Source of the DNA: Chitinophaga niabensis
GTDB taxonomy: Bacteria; Bacteroidota; Bacteroidia; Chitinophagales; Chitinophagaceae
DNA: 64,000 nucleotides
Direction of reading: 5' to 3'
NCBI RefSeq assembly: GCF_039545795.1
Contig: NZ_CP154260.1
Location: 4,345,001 to 4,409,000 of the forward strand
Shown: positions 25,219 through 35,421 of the stretch, in pieces
Layout of the letters: the number at the start of each line of letters is the position of its first letter
Position numbering within the stretch: position 1 is the stretch's first letter
Notes under the pieces: model-generated
Told to the model about the DNA's origin: nothing
What the model saw: only the letters and a program-made list of their open reading frames with translations
Databases searched by the model: none
Translations under genes and position numbers: made by a program

Positions 25219-25950
25219 ATGACGAAGCTGAGTGTTAACATCAATAAGTTCGCCACACTGCGTAATGCACGCGGTGGCAACCTGCCGGATATTTTACAGG
25301 TAGCTAAAGACTGTGAACGGTTCGGTGCTGACGGTATTACGGTACATCCCCGGCCGGATGAACGCCATATCCGTTTCCAGGATGTAAGGGATCTGAAGCC
25401 GCTGGTTACAACTGAATTCAATATTGAAGGATATCCTTCGAAGGAATTTATGGACCTGGTATTGGCCGTAAAACCGCACCAATGCACCCTCGTTCCTGAC
25501 CCTCCGGGCGCTATCACTTCCAACACCGGCTGGGATACCGTGCAATACCAGTCTTTTCTGAAAGACGTGATCAGCACACTGAAAAAAGCAGGCATCAGGG
25601 TGTCTGTTTTCCTCAACCCGGATATCAGTAAAGTAGAAGGTGCCAAATCCGCAGGAGCGGACCGGATTGAGTTGTATACGGGCCCTTACGCAGAGGAATA
25701 CACGAAGGCCCGCACACAACCGCAGAACTTTCGTTTATTCAACGATTATAAGAACACTGCTAAAGAAGCTTCTGCTATCGGGCTGGAATTAAATGCCGGC
25801 CATGATCTGAACCTGGATAACCTCCGGTTCTTCAAGCTGCATATCCCACAGCTGAAAGAAGTATCTATTGGCCATGCCCTGGTGGCAGACGCCATTTATT
25901 TTGGATTGGAAAATACCATTCAGCTATATAAGCGGCTTTTAGTTGACTAA
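25219..25950 (+). CDS. pdxJ: pyridoxine 5'-phosphate synthase
   Basis: Condenses 1-deoxyxylulose 5-phosphate with 3-amino-1-hydroxyacetone 1-phosphate to pyridoxine phosphate (vitamin B6 synthesis, DXP-dependent route). The 243-residue TIM barrel starts TKLSVNINKFATLRNARGG and shows GADGITVHPRPDERHI, FLNPD, RIELYTGPYA and LELNAGHDLNLDNL, the usual phosphate-binding and catalytic segments. Nine bases after the DUF3307 stop; terminator at 25953-25983. It uses DXP, whose other consumer dxr is also in this window. Confidence 0.95.
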   Translation: MTKLSVNINKFATLRNARGGNLPDILQVAKDCERFGADGITVHPRPDERHIRFQDVRDLKPLVTTEFNIEGYPSKEFMDLVLAVKPHQCTLVPDPPGAITSNTGWDTVQYQSFLKDVISTLKKAGIRVSVFLNPDISKVEGAKSAGADRIELYTGPYAEEYTKARTQPQNFRLFNDYKNTAKEASAIGLELNAGHDLNLDNLRFFKLHIPQLKEVSIGHALVADAIYFGLENTIQLYKRLLVD

Positions 25951-25952
25951 AT

Positions 25953-25983
25953 AAAAAAGGCGGGAAATATTCCCGCCTTTTTT
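25953..25983. terminator. bidirectional terminator between pdxJ and ABC permease
   Basis: AAAAAAGGCGGGAA-tat-TTCCCGCCTTTTTT; serves convergent genes and overlaps the stop codon of the minus-strand permease. Confidence 0.9.
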
Positions 25984-27664
25984 ATGCTTCCAGCTTAGCC
26001 CAGCCTGTTTCCCTGTACTTCGCATACAGGAGGTACAATGCCGCAAAGGACATCAGTCCGAAAATAAGCACAAGCCAGATATATCCTGCAATAAAATAAT
26101 GCCCCACACCTATCACGCCCGGTACAATCAGAATAAGCATTCCTTTAATGAAGGTACCTGCGCTTTGTTTAATATTTAATTCCGCAGAAAAAGGTAATCT
26201 CCGCAGGTAGATGAATGCAAAGGCCAGATTGATCACAATCACATTAAAAAAGCCCAGTATCAGATCAGGCATGATCTTTAAGCCCCATACCCACAATGAA
26301 AAAGCAGAGAGCAATAAATAAAAAGGCACGAAAAACTTCGCCAGCGAGGCTTTGAAAGCCCCCATCAGTAAGAGCCCCGGAGATTCAACCGGCGCCGCAA
26401 AATATACCCAGGCGCTTTTGTATTTATCAGAATACACCAGGTTGCTGATAGCAGTGATGAACGCAAAGCTGCTGCTGTAGATCAGGAAGATGAACATCTT
26501 TGTTTCCGGTAAGTGTTTCCACTTCTCCCCTGCTGAAGTATGTTCACCGGTAAAAAAGAAGTAGATGAAATAGATCACCACATAAGCCAGGGAAGGGTAC
26601 ACCTTTAGCTTAAACTCCCGGCTGCGGCCTGTGATCAGCCATACCAGTTCAAAAGACAAGCGCTCCTGGCTGCTACTGGTGAGCAGGCGGGCCAGGCGTT
26701 TGTACCATGGTATCCCCGAAGAAACAGCCTGTGCTTTCTCCGGCCTGCCATTATCTGTTCCACTCCCTCCCAACATAGCCAGTTTCCTGTTAAAGCTGGG
26801 TGCAAATATTTTGATCACCAGCCACAGGCTCGCAAAAGGAACGATGAAGGATAAGGCGATGAAAATTAAAAACTGTGGGGTATAGATGCCATCTGTTACA
26901 GCCTGCCAGGCACCGGCAAACCAGGTAAGCGGTACCAGGTTCAGCCAGGTATGATCGGAAAGTTTCACCTCTGCCAGGTTCACATTCTTCATCACACGCG
27001 GAGCCAGGTAAACAATACCAAAGAGTAATACAGACAGGATCATCTGGATCCAGTTCAGGATCTCTTTAAACCTCTCCGGGGTGGTTAATTGTAAAGCGAT
27101 CAGGTATACAGCGTTGATGAGAAAAATACTGAAGATGCATAATAACAATGCCAGTATCACAAACCAAAGTGCAGAGATGGCGCCTGTTTCGAAGAAGAGG
27201 TATATAAGCACCGGCAGCATCATGGGTACCACTATCTTGGAGATATGGATCACAATGTGCATCATGCGGGATACCACTACGGTTTTATCATTCACCGGCT
27301 TGGGCAGGATCACGAAATTATCTTTCACATCTATGAGTACACTGGTAAAGTCTGCGATCAATGTGGTAGACATCATCATCATAAACAACGAGAACCATAT
27401 CAGCATCTGCAGGAAATGGTCCTTTGCAATAAAGAAAGCATAGAGGTAAAATATGCCCATCACAAAGGACATAATGATCACACTCCAGGAACCGTTCTTG
27501 ATCTCTTTTTTCTTTTGCTGACGGGCCTGCGTATAAGCAGAAGGCCGGCGGTCATCCATTTTGAGCTTTACTTCCAGGATGGCCCTCAATTGTTCCACAT
27601 CAACGCCTAAACGCCTCCATACGGGATTCAGCAGGGAAACCAGGTATAAGAAGAATTTGTTCAT
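25982..27664 (-). CDS. ABC-2 type transporter permease
   Basis: A 560-residue membrane protein with about twelve hydrophobic segments (for example near residues 58-110, 140-200 and 350-530) and a soluble N-terminus containing VWRRLGVDVEQLRAILEVKL and a basic SAYTQARQQKKKE stretch. It is adjacent (2 bp) to an ABC ATPase gene, so the pair makes a simple exporter; long single-chain permeases of this kind are common in Bacteroidota. Substrate unknown. The gene ends in the shared terminator with pdxJ. Confidence 0.8.
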   Translation of the reverse strand: MNKFFLYLVSLLNPVWRRLGVDVEQLRAILEVKLKMDDRRPSAYTQARQQKKKEIKNGSWSVIIMSFVMGIFYLYAFFIAKDHFLQMLIWFSLFMMMMSTTLIADFTSVLIDVKDNFVILPKPVNDKTVVVSRMMHIVIHISKIVVPMMLPVLIYLFFETGAISALWFVILALLLCIFSIFLINAVYLIALQLTTPERFKEILNWIQMILSVLLFGIVYLAPRVMKNVNLAEVKLSDHTWLNLVPLTWFAGAWQAVTDGIYTPQFLIFIALSFIVPFASLWLVIKIFAPSFNRKLAMLGGSGTDNGRPEKAQAVSSGIPWYKRLARLLTSSSQERLSFELVWLITGRSREFKLKVYPSLAYVVIYFIYFFFTGEHTSAGEKWKHLPETKMFIFLIYSSSFAFITAISNLVYSDKYKSAWVYFAAPVESPGLLLMGAFKASLAKFFVPFYLLLSAFSLWVWGLKIMPDLILGFFNVIVINLAFAFIYLRRLPFSAELNIKQSAGTFIKGMLILIVPGVIGVGHYFIAGYIWLVLIFGLMSFAALYLLYAKYRETGWAKLEA

Positions 27665-27666
27665 GA

Positions 27667-28446
27667 TTAACTGTTTTGATTCCCTAATGCATGAATAAAT
27701 GCATCTGCCGCACCGGAAAAACCTTCCTTGCCGGTAAGGTTTGCAAATACTTTTTCCAGTGTATCCCCTTCAGATTGTTTCAATTGTTCAAACGTACCGT
27801 CTGCCACAATACTTCCTTCGTTGATCAGTACAATCCTGTCAGATACTTTTTCTACCACATCCATCATATGAGAGCAATAGAAAATAGTTTTACCTTCTTT
27901 TTTCAGCAGGGAGAGTATCTCTTTAACAATGATCACCGCATTGGCATCCAGCCCGGAAAGCGGTTCATCCAGCACTACGATCTGCGGGTTATGCAACAGG
28001 CCTGAAGTGATCAGTACCTTCTGTTTCATCCCTTTTGAAAAAGTGTCCATCCGCTGATCTCTGTTTCCCAGCAAGCCAAAAGCATCCAGCATGCGGGTAG
28101 CCCGTTCGGTTATAACCGTTTCATCCAGTTTATACAATTTCCCTACGAAGGACAGGTATTCCATGGGTGTGAGCACATCATATATTTCTGCATTCTCCGG
28201 TACGTAACCAATGAGGCCTTTAATTGCGAGTGTATCTTTGCGAAGGTCCTGCCCCAGTACGGTCACTTCTCCTTCAAAGTCGCTGAGCAAACCAATCAGT
28301 ACTTTTACCGTAGTGGATTTACCTGCACCATTCGGACCAATGTAACCAATGATCTGGCCGGGATAAACTTCCAGGTTGATGCCTTTCAGCACCTGCTTTT
28401 CACCATAACTTTTTCTGAGATCCCTGATAGAGATAATAGGCTGCAT
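27667..28446 (-). CDS. ABC transporter ATP-binding protein
   Basis: 259 residues with Walker A GPNGAGKST, signature FSKGMKQK (a degenerate LSGGQ, normal for ABC-2 exporters), Walker B IVVLDEPLSGLD and the H-loop CSHMMD. Met at 28446 (MQPIISIRDLRKSYG) is the natural start; the 13 residues upstream would overlap the porQ gene. Forms a transporter with the permease immediately downstream. Placed 19 bp behind porQ, so likely same transcript. Confidence 0.9.
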   Translation of the reverse strand: MQPIISIRDLRKSYGEKQVLKGINLEVYPGQIIGYIGPNGAGKSTTVKVLIGLLSDFEGEVTVLGQDLRKDTLAIKGLIGYVPENAEIYDVLTPMEYLSFVGKLYKLDETVITERATRMLDAFGLLGNRDQRMDTFSKGMKQKVLITSGLLHNPQIVVLDEPLSGLDANAVIIVKEILSLLKKEGKTIFYCSHMMDVVEKVSDRIVLINEGSIVADGTFEQLKQSEGDTLEKVFANLTGKEGFSGAADAFIHALGNQNS

Positions 28447-28465
28447 ATGTATGATTTTTAAATGG

Positions 28466-29539
28466 TCAATCCGGCTTCCAGCCAATGCGGTCGCCGAATT
28501 TCCCCAGTCCCATCCACTGATTCAATGGCAGGCTGATACCAAGATGATTAAATGCAACGGTCCGCTGATACCAGGATCGTGCAAAGCGTAATTGTAATTT
28601 ATTCACGATCACGCCAACGCCTAAAGAGAAACCGCTTAATCCCTGTTGGGATACCATGGCCAGTTCCTTTCGCCGCAGGTGATTATAAGCTGCTGTTAAT
28701 TCCACATACTTCCCTACTTCAAACTGTGCCGCCAGCACAAAGTGGCGGGAGATCTTATCTACCGTACCGCTGCTTCTGTTAGTGGTATCCCCGTTCTCTA
28801 TGATTGTTCCTTCTTCAAAACCCGGATCTGCATACCGGATATCGAACTGATAAATATGATGCAGGGTAGCGGATAACTGCAAAGGCACATGTTCCAGTTT
28901 TTTTGAAATACCCACCTGCAGATCAAAAGGTAAAGGTTCTTTTTCACCGCCACCATAGGCACTCAGCTGTGTACCCATATTCTTTGCCATCAGCCCGGCC
29001 TGCCATCCCCTGGCGGTATCCTGGTAGGCAATCCCCACATCTGTACTGATACCGGAAGATTGATACTGCAGGTAACGGGAATGAATATATTTTATACTCA
29101 GCCCGTAATACCATTTTTCCAGGTATTTGCGCGAAGCGCTGATCTGCCAGGCAAGATCATTCGGGCGAAAGGTACCCATTACATTCCCTGCTGCATCTGT
29201 ATGCGTGATATCTCCGTAACCTACATACTGCAAACTGGTGGCAAAGGTTGTAGCCACAGAAGGCACATGAAAAGCAGCCGCTACATGCAGGTATTTCACG
29301 CCGGCGAAATAACCGGCATAATTCACCTGCAGCTGTGTATGCATAGAAGGCCTCAACAGTGCGGGATTCAGTAATGCCAGGGAAAGATCATTATTCTGCT
29401 GGCTGACGTTCACACCTCCCAATGCGGTGATCTGCGGAGCAGCCGGCAGGTCCAGGAAGGAATAGACGTTTTTTCCACCCAGCACCTGTGCATGAGCGGA
29501 GGAGGATAATAACAGTAATATAAACAGGTTGCGGAGCAC
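28466..29539 (-). CDS. porQ: type IX secretion system protein PorQ
   Basis: PorQ is an outer-membrane component of the T9SS attachment machinery that releases or modifies cargo at the surface. The 357-residue product has a signal peptide (LFILLLLSSSAHAQ) and starts the mature part with VLGGKNVYSFLDLPAAPQITALGG, then alternating beta strands of a FadL/PorV-like barrel ending in SLPLNQWMGLGKFGDRIGWKPD. In many Bacteroidota porQ is beside cmk; here it is followed by an ABC exporter. The product of the T9SS is represented in the window by the giant adhesin at 11359-21918. Confidence 0.85.
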   Translation of the reverse strand: MLRNLFILLLLSSSAHAQVLGGKNVYSFLDLPAAPQITALGGVNVSQQNNDLSLALLNPALLRPSMHTQLQVNYAGYFAGVKYLHVAAAFHVPSVATTFATSLQYVGYGDITHTDAAGNVMGTFRPNDLAWQISASRKYLEKWYYGLSIKYIHSRYLQYQSSGISTDVGIAYQDTARGWQAGLMAKNMGTQLSAYGGGEKEPLPFDLQVGISKKLEHVPLQLSATLHHIYQFDIRYADPGFEEGTIIENGDTTNRSSGTVDKISRHFVLAAQFEVGKYVELTAAYNHLRRKELAMVSQQGLSGFSLGVGVIVNKLQLRFARSWYQRTVAFNHLGISLPLNQWMGLGKFGDRIGWKPD

Positions 29540-29563
29540 GAAAATGAAGATACAAATAACAAC

Positions 29564-29595
29564 AATAAAGCCACCCTTGCGGATGGCTTTATTTT
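29564..29595 (-). terminator. lon terminator
   Basis: AATAAAGCCA-cccttgcgga-TGGCTTTATTTT between the lon stop and porQ start; stem of ten bases. Confidence 0.75.
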
Positions 29596-29680
29596 AAACC
29601 CTTAAACAATCAACATGCGCTCACTTCGCTAAAAGTGAACTTGTGGTAACAAGGTATGCCAGGAATGAATAACCTTGTTT

Positions 29681-32083
29681 CTATCTCTTTAATAACGCTG
29701 TTTCCAGCACTTGGTTCATTTCTTTTACATAATGGAACTTCAATCCTTTGATATACTCAGGATTAATGTCCGTAATATCCTTCTCGTTCTGCCAGCAGAG
29801 CACGATCTCTTTGATACCGGCACGTTTGGCAGCAAGGATCTTTTCCTTGATCCCGCCAACCGGCAATACCTGTCCACGTAAAGTGATCTCACCGGTCATT
29901 GCCAGGTAAGGTTTCACCCTGCGGCCGGTAAAGCTGGAAACAAGTGCCGTAAGCATGGTAATACCTGCGCTGGGGCCATCTTTCGGAACGGCACCTTCCG
30001 GCACGTGTACATGCACATTTTTATGCTGCAGTACTTTCGGATCGATCTTTAAGGCAGTAGCGTTGGATTGTACATAACTGAGCGCGGTAACAGCTGATTC
30101 TTTCATCACATTTCCCAGGTTACCGGTAAGTTTCAGTTCTCCCTTGCCATCACTAAGACTGGTTTCAATGAAGAGGATATCTCCTCCCACATACGTCCAG
30201 GCTAAACCTACCGCTACCCCTGCAGGATTACCGGTTTTATAGATCTCATTGCTGTATTTGGGTTTCCCCAGTGCTTTATCCGCCCTTTCCTCCGAAATGG
30301 TATCTTTCAGCTTTGTGCCCAGGGCCACATCTTTAGCCAGGGAGCGCATGATAGCAGCAAACTGGCGGTCCAGTTCCCGCACACCGCTTTCCCGGGTGTA
30401 ATCAGCAATGATCTTTTCGATCACCTTATTGGCAAAAGTGAATTTATAATCCTTGAGGCCATGTGCTTCTTTCTGTTTAGGGATCAGGTGACGTTTGGCG
30501 ATCTCCACTTTCTCTTCAATGGAATAACCGCTCAGGTCAATGATCTCCAGCCTGTCGCGCAGGGCCAATGGTATTGCATTGATATTGTTGGCGGTGGCGA
30601 TGAATAATACCTTGCTGAGGTCATATTCCAGCTCCAGGTAGTTATCGTAGAAGGTACCGTTCTGTTCAGGGTCCAGTACTTCCAGCAGTGCGGAAGCCGG
30701 GTCTCCTCTGAAATCGTTCCCTACTTTATCTATTTCGTCCAGGATCATCACCGGGTTAGAAGATTTTACCTTGCGGATGGTTTGCAGGATCCTGCCCGCC
30801 ATAGCGCCAATGTAAGTTTTCCGGTGCCCCCTGATCTCACTTTCGTCATGCAGGCCACCAAGACTTAAACGGGCATATTTACGGCCAATGGCATTGGCAA
30901 TAGAACGCCCCAGGGATGTTTTACCGATACCGGGAGGGCCTACAAAACAAAGGATGGGTGATTTCATGTCCCCTTTCAGTTTCAGTACGGCCAGGTATTC
31001 AAGGATACGTTCCTTGATGCGATCCATGCCATAGTGATCGTTATCCAGTACTTTTTTGGCTTTCTTCAGATCGTAACTGTCTTTGGTGTATTCTGCCCAG
31101 GGCAGGTCCAGCATCAGGTCCAGGTGATTGTACACCACGGAATAATCCGGTGTGCTTGGATGCATCCTTTCCAGTTTCTCAATGCCTTTGGTGAAAAGTT
31201 CTTTTGCAGCTTCCGGCCATTTTTTGAGTTCGGCCTTGCGTTGCATCTCTTTCACTTCGCGGTCGTTAGAGTCTCCGCCCAGTTCATCTTTAATGGATTT
31301 CAGCTGCTGTTGCAGGAAGTATTCCCTTTGCTGTTTATCCAGGTCTGCCTTGGTTTTATTATTGATCTTGTTCTTCAGTTCTGCCAGTTGCAGTTCTACC
31401 TGCAGCAATTTCATCAGCAGCTCTGCACGAACGCGCAGGTTATTGATCTCCAGGAGTTGTTGCTTTTCCTTTACATCGCTGTTGAGGTTGGAAGAAACAA
31501 AGTGGATCAGGAAAGGGGCGTTCTCGATATTCTTCAGGATCATGCTGGCCTCTGAAGGAATATTGGGTGATAACTGGATGATCTGCGCTGCCAGGTCTTT
31601 AATGGAAGAAACGTAGGCATCAAATTCAGAATCATTTTCATCCACTTCATCGCTTAGCAGTTCGTAACGCGCTTTGAAGTAAGGATCTTCCGTCACTATA
31701 TCCTTGATCTTAAAGCGTTTACGCCCCTGGATAATGATAGTAGTGCCTCCGTCCGGCATTTTGATCAGTTTCACGATCTTGGCCACGGTACCCACATCAC
31801 TGAGATCGGTTACACCGGGCTCTTCTATGTTACTGTCTTTTTGCGCTACAACACCAATCATTTTGTCAGTCTTGTAAGCGTCATTTACAGCCTTTATGGA
31901 TTTATCTCTCCCAACGGTAATTGGTAAAACTACTCCGGGAAAAAGTACGGTATTGCGTAGTGGTAACAGGGAAAGTTCTTCAGGGATCTTGTCATCCTCC
32001 ATCCCCTCGCCATCTTCGTTGAGGGGGATGATAGGCATAAATTCCATCTCTTCTTCCGAATTGCCTAAGAAAAATGTGTTCAT
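29681..32083 (-). CDS. lon: ATP-dependent protease La (Lon)
   Basis: Cytosolic AAA+ serine protease degrading misfolded and regulatory proteins. The 800-residue chain has the N-terminal substrate-binding LON domain ([19 protein letters not shown] near residue 37), a coiled-coil middle ([18 protein letters not shown]), Walker [12 protein letters not shown] and Walker [12 protein letters not shown], and the C-terminal protease domain with the catalytic Ser in [10 protein letters not shown] and Lys in [14 protein letters not shown]. Length is normal. Monocistronic by spacing; terminator at 29564-29595. Confidence 0.97.
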   Translation of the reverse strand: MNTFFLGNSEEEMEFMPIIPLNEDGEGMEDDKIPEELSLLPLRNTVLFPGVVLPITVGRDKSIKAVNDAYKTDKMIGVVAQKDSNIEEPGVTDLSDVGTVAKIVKLIKMPDGGTTIIIQGRKRFKIKDIVTEDPYFKARYELLSDEVDENDSEFDAYVSSIKDLAAQIIQLSPNIPSEASMILKNIENAPFLIHFVSSNLNSDVKEKQQLLEINNLRVRAELLMKLLQVELQLAELKNKINNKTKADLDKQQREYFLQQQLKSIKDELGGDSNDREVKEMQRKAELKKWPEAAKELFTKGIEKLERMHPSTPDYSVVYNHLDLMLDLPWAEYTKDSYDLKKAKKVLDNDHYGMDRIKERILEYLAVLKLKGDMKSPILCFVGPPGIGKTSLGRSIANAIGRKYARLSLGGLHDESEIRGHRKTYIGAMAGRILQTIRKVKSSNPVMILDEIDKVGNDFRGDPASALLEVLDPEQNGTFYDNYLELEYDLSKVLFIATANNINAIPLALRDRLEIIDLSGYSIEEKVEIAKRHLIPKQKEAHGLKDYKFTFANKVIEKIIADYTRESGVRELDRQFAAIMRSLAKDVALGTKLKDTISEERADKALGKPKYSNEIYKTGNPAGVAVGLAWTYVGGDILFIETSLSDGKGELKLTGNLGNVMKESAVTALSYVQSNATALKIDPKVLQHKNVHVHVPEGAVPKDGPSAGITMLTALVSSFTGRRVKPYLAMTGEITLRGQVLPVGGIKEKILAAKRAGIKEIVLCWQNEKDITDINPEYIKGLKFHYVKEMNQVLETALLKR

Positions 32084-32195
32084 CTGTCAGTTTTAAGTCC
32101 GGGGACAATATGTCAGTACGTTGGCTCAAATCACCCCCAATTAGATAGTATAGCTATATAGTCAACTTTAATGCCATGATCCGGGATATAAAAAA

Positions 32196-32222
32196 AGAGG
32201 ATACCCTTGCAGGATATCCTCT
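32196..32222 (-). terminator. terminator of outer-membrane protein gene
   Basis: AGAGGATACC-cttgca-GGATATCCTCT on the plus strand, followed on the minus strand by seven T; lies 24 bp past the stop at 32246. Confidence 0.8.
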
Positions 32223-32245
32223 ATATGTCAGATGTAGGTTGAAAA

Positions 32246-32860
32246 CTATAAGGTGATACCAACACCCAGCTGAATGGCCTGGTTTTTCCATTTACTGGGA
32301 TCAGTGGCACCAGCTACCGTAACATCGTTCACATTTGAAAGACCGATCACGTAACGGGCACTGATATTTACGATGGGTAATTGCAGCCAGAGACCACCAA
32401 CTGCGGAAAAGTCACCGCTTTTAAATGCCTCTTTACCTTCCTGGAACACATTTTTCTTTTTGCTGGTGAGGATGCTGAATTGCGGACCTACCTGCAATTT
32501 GAAACGGGGAGACCCCAGATCAATGTTTGCCAGGATGGGAATGCTGAGATAGTTCAATTTGGGTTTGGTTTCTTTCAGGTTATCGTATTCATTATCCAGT
32601 TCAAATTCAGAAGTGTTCTTTACTTCTGCTTTGGTGGAAGAGAAAACCAATTCCGGTTGGATACCAAATCCTTTTACAAGATTAATTTGCGCAAAAGCAC
32701 CCAGGTGATAACCAAGTTTGAAGGCTTCGTCATAACCGGTTCCGTCAATCTTTCCGAGGTTAGCTCCTCCTTTAATACCGAAGCGTAATAATTTTTGGGC
32801 GTTGGCGGTGGATACGGTTACACATGTAATGACTGCCAGGGCGAAAAACAGTTTTTTCAT
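32246..32860 (-). CDS. outer-membrane beta-barrel protein (PorT/OMP_b-brl type)
   Basis: 204 residues: signal peptide MKKLFFALAVITCVTVSTANA then LLRFGIKGGANLGKIDG, the glycine-rich first strand typical of the small eight-stranded porin-like family common in Bacteroidota, with further strands (GYHLGAFAQINLVKGFGIQPELVFSS) and the final strand AIQLGVGITL. No enzymatic motif. Specific role unknown; such proteins are often structural envelope components. It lies alone between lon and another envelope protein gene. Confidence 0.8.
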   Translation of the reverse strand: MKKLFFALAVITCVTVSTANAQKLLRFGIKGGANLGKIDGTGYDEAFKLGYHLGAFAQINLVKGFGIQPELVFSSTKAEVKNTSEFELDNEYDNLKETKPKLNYLSIPILANIDLGSPRFKLQVGPQFSILTSKKKNVFQEGKEAFKSGDFSAVGGLWLQLPIVNISARYVIGLSNVNDVTVAGATDPSKWKNQAIQLGVGITL

Positions 32861-32955
32861 ATTGGTTTGTTTAATGTCCTAATAAAATGACTCCTATAAT
32901 AGACGCAGGAAATATTCCTGACCCCTATTACACATACAAAAGGCATGCTAGAATT

Positions 32956-33858
32956 CTATAAAGTAACGCTGACGCTGGCTGTAAAGTATCCGGTAATGGC
33001 GTTATCCTCTCCCTGCAGGAGTTTGAAGGCGGTGTAAGATGGGGAAACAGTGACCCTTCCGATGATGTAGGACAATCTCACACCAAGGTCCACTGCTCTT
33101 GGTTGAAAACCTGTTTTGTCGCTGATCGTAGCTTCCCTGTTGCGGCGCTTGATCAGTTTAGAGCGGGATACGTATTGAAAACTTTTGAGGTTGCTGTAGT
33201 AATGTGCGGTACCTGCGGTAAAAGAGGCTACAGGCATCAGGAGGATGGCTGCATCTTTCTTGAGTACATCCAGGAAAATAAAAGAGTGCCGTACGTCTGC
33301 AATGATATTGAAATCACTGCCGGTGATAGTACGTTCCTGCCTGCGGTTAAGCTGCTCTTTGAATTTGCCCCAGCCAAAATCCACACTGATACCGGGTTCC
33401 AGCCACCATTTGCGGTAAAAGAAATAAGCAAATACTTCATTGGTAATGGGCGTGGCCGGTATGTCTGAAGAATCTTTATAAAAGTAACGCGTGTAGGAAA
33501 TGCCGGAGATGAAATCTTTGTTCTTCGTATAATCGTAACCTGCATTAAGGTCCAGCTCAAACCATGGGTTGCGCGTGGCATTCAGGAGATAGTAACTGTA
33601 TACAGATGCATACAGGCCACTCTTATGGTTATACGAAATATTGGGAGAGAGGAAAGGTTTCATGGTAACCGGCCTGAAAGGGTCTGTAGCCTTTCCGCCA
33701 TATGCCGGGTTGTTGCCAAATCCCAGGCCTATCACCACTTCACTTTTCTTTTGTTTATTAAGCAGTGAATCCAATTGTCTTTCGAGGTCAGCCAAAGACT
33801 GGCCTGCTGCCTGCAAAGCAGAAAGGAGCAATAGTGAAAAGATGATACGGAATTGCAT
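32956..33858 (-). CDS. exported hypothetical protein, probable beta-barrel
   Basis: 300 residues starting at the Met at 33858: signal peptide MQFRIIFSLLLLSALQAAGQ, then a short helical LADLERQLDSLLNKQ and many alternating strands (GLYASVYSYYLLNA, WLEPGISVDFGWGKF, AAILLMPVASFTAG) ending YFTASVSVTL, the hydrophobic end of an outer-membrane strand. I recognise no family. A start seven codons upstream (33879) is less likely. Its neighbours give no functional hint. Confidence 0.65.
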   Translation of the reverse strand: MQFRIIFSLLLLSALQAAGQSLADLERQLDSLLNKQKKSEVVIGLGFGNNPAYGGKATDPFRPVTMKPFLSPNISYNHKSGLYASVYSYYLLNATRNPWFELDLNAGYDYTKNKDFISGISYTRYFYKDSSDIPATPITNEVFAYFFYRKWWLEPGISVDFGWGKFKEQLNRRQERTITGSDFNIIADVRHSFIFLDVLKKDAAILLMPVASFTAGTAHYYSNLKSFQYVSRSKLIKRRNREATISDKTGFQPRAVDLGVRLSYIIGRVTVSPSYTAFKLLQGEDNAITGYFTASVSVTL

Positions 33859-33894
33859 AGCCAGGCCTTGGATATGCAAGATATAGGAAAAATC

Positions 33895-35178
33895 CTATAC
33901 TAATTCAATCACCGTAATCTCCGGCATAATGCCTACCCTGCCGGGATAGCCGAGGAATCCAAAGCCGCGGTTCACATACAGGCTTTGTTTGCCGTCCTGG
34001 TAAAGACCAGCCCATTGTTTATAGATATACTGGGCCGGGCTCCATTTGAAAAAGGGTATCTCCACGCCAAACTGCATACCATGGGTATGCCCTGCCAGCA
34101 TAAGGTCTATGTCTTTATAATCACTCCTCACCTGGGCATCCCAGTGGGTGGGGTCATGGGAAAGCAGGATCTTAAAGGGAATGTCTGCCGTGCCTTCGTA
34201 AGCTGCCTTCATATCACCTTTGCGGGGAAAACGCGGGTTGGCGCTCCAGTTCTCAATACCCAGCAGGGCCATTTTTTCCCCATCCTTTTCCAGTATCACG
34301 TGTTCATTCATCAGCAGGCGCCAGCCCATTTCTCCATGGATGGATTTAAGGCGTTCTAAGTTCTTCGTTTTCAGTATACTCTGGCGTTTCTCGTCATAAT
34401 CCGGCCAGGGGAAGTAATCTCCGTAATCGTGGTTTCCAAGTGTGGAATATACGCCCATGGGCGCTTTGATCTGGTTAAAAACGGAGATGTAATTGTCCAT
34501 TTCGTCAGATTTATCATTCACCAGGTCCCCGGTGAACACCACGAGGTCAGGTTTCTGGGCTTTGATCAGTTCCACACCTTTCATAACTGCCTCTTTATCA
34601 GTGAAACTACCGGAATGCACATCGGAGATCTGCACAATGGTCATGCCTTTGAAGGCGGCTGGCAGGTTCTTAAATGTGAGGCGGATCTTGCGTACATGAT
34701 AATTATATTTATTACTGAGCCCGTACAAAAGTGTGCCCAGCATGGTACCACCCAGCAAAAGGCCTGTTTTCATCAGGAACTGGGAGCGGGAAATGCCGGA
34801 AGCTTCCTCCTTGCCCTCTTCCACCAAAGCCACAGCAGGAGCTGAACGTACTTTTTCTATCACCCAGAGCACGCCCCTTCGGCCATCATCGATCAGCAGG
34901 AAAACGATCACCAGTAATTTGGCAAAGAACACACCCACCGCTACCGTAATGTAATAGGAACGCGCCAGCATGAACTTTTCCCAGGGGATCTTCGAATAAA
35001 AAAGGACCGAGGCCAGGATAATGGCGGAAACTAACCAGTAGAGGGTGAAAATCACCATTTTCCATTTAGGAGAAAAGTTTGCCACAATGGAGCGGATCGC
35101 TACAAACACATATGCGTCCATCGCCAGAAAGAGGAGTACAATAAATAAGGTAGACAAGGCAGAAGGTCCCGTTCTCAT
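33895..35178 (-). CDS. membrane-anchored metallophosphoesterase (YkuE-like)
   Basis: 427 residues. Four hydrophobic segments at the N-terminus (about 8-30, 40-62, 75-100, 135-155) are followed by a calcineurin-like phosphoesterase domain: ISDVHSG, VFTGDLVND, STLGNHDYG, LLSHDPTHW and LAGHTHGMQFG supply the two-metal ligands. YkuE-type enzymes act on phosphodiesters such as UDP-glucose-linked or lipid substrates; the natural substrate here is not determined. The next gene upstream is divergent. Confidence 0.9.
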   Translation of the reverse strand: MRTGPSALSTLFIVLLFLAMDAYVFVAIRSIVANFSPKWKMVIFTLYWLVSAIILASVLFYSKIPWEKFMLARSYYITVAVGVFFAKLLVIVFLLIDDGRRGVLWVIEKVRSAPAVALVEEGKEEASGISRSQFLMKTGLLLGGTMLGTLLYGLSNKYNYHVRKIRLTFKNLPAAFKGMTIVQISDVHSGSFTDKEAVMKGVELIKAQKPDLVVFTGDLVNDKSDEMDNYISVFNQIKAPMGVYSTLGNHDYGDYFPWPDYDEKRQSILKTKNLERLKSIHGEMGWRLLMNEHVILEKDGEKMALLGIENWSANPRFPRKGDMKAAYEGTADIPFKILLSHDPTHWDAQVRSDYKDIDLMLAGHTHGMQFGVEIPFFKWSPAQYIYKQWAGLYQDGKQSLYVNRGFGFLGYPGRVGIMPEITVIELV

Positions 35179-35421
35179 AAATATGTATAAATCAATTATT
35201 TTCTTAAAGCCGAAACGACAAATTTACCATAAACCACCCGGTTAGGAATGGTTGTTTGGTTAAGTAGACGATCATGTGACCGAAAAATTGCAATCCCCCG
35301 GGAAAAATCCTTACTTTTCCCCAGCGGCGGGTGTGAATAAATAAATGAGGGGCCTGCCCCATATTTTAGCGATTCGTTGTATTTTTGTCGGATTAGGCAT
35401 TAATAATTTATAAAATACAAT

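Noticed and set aside
35242..35420. parS search in and around the par operon
   Set aside because: No perfect parS-like palindrome was seen in the window by reading; absence here says nothing about the rest of the chromosome.
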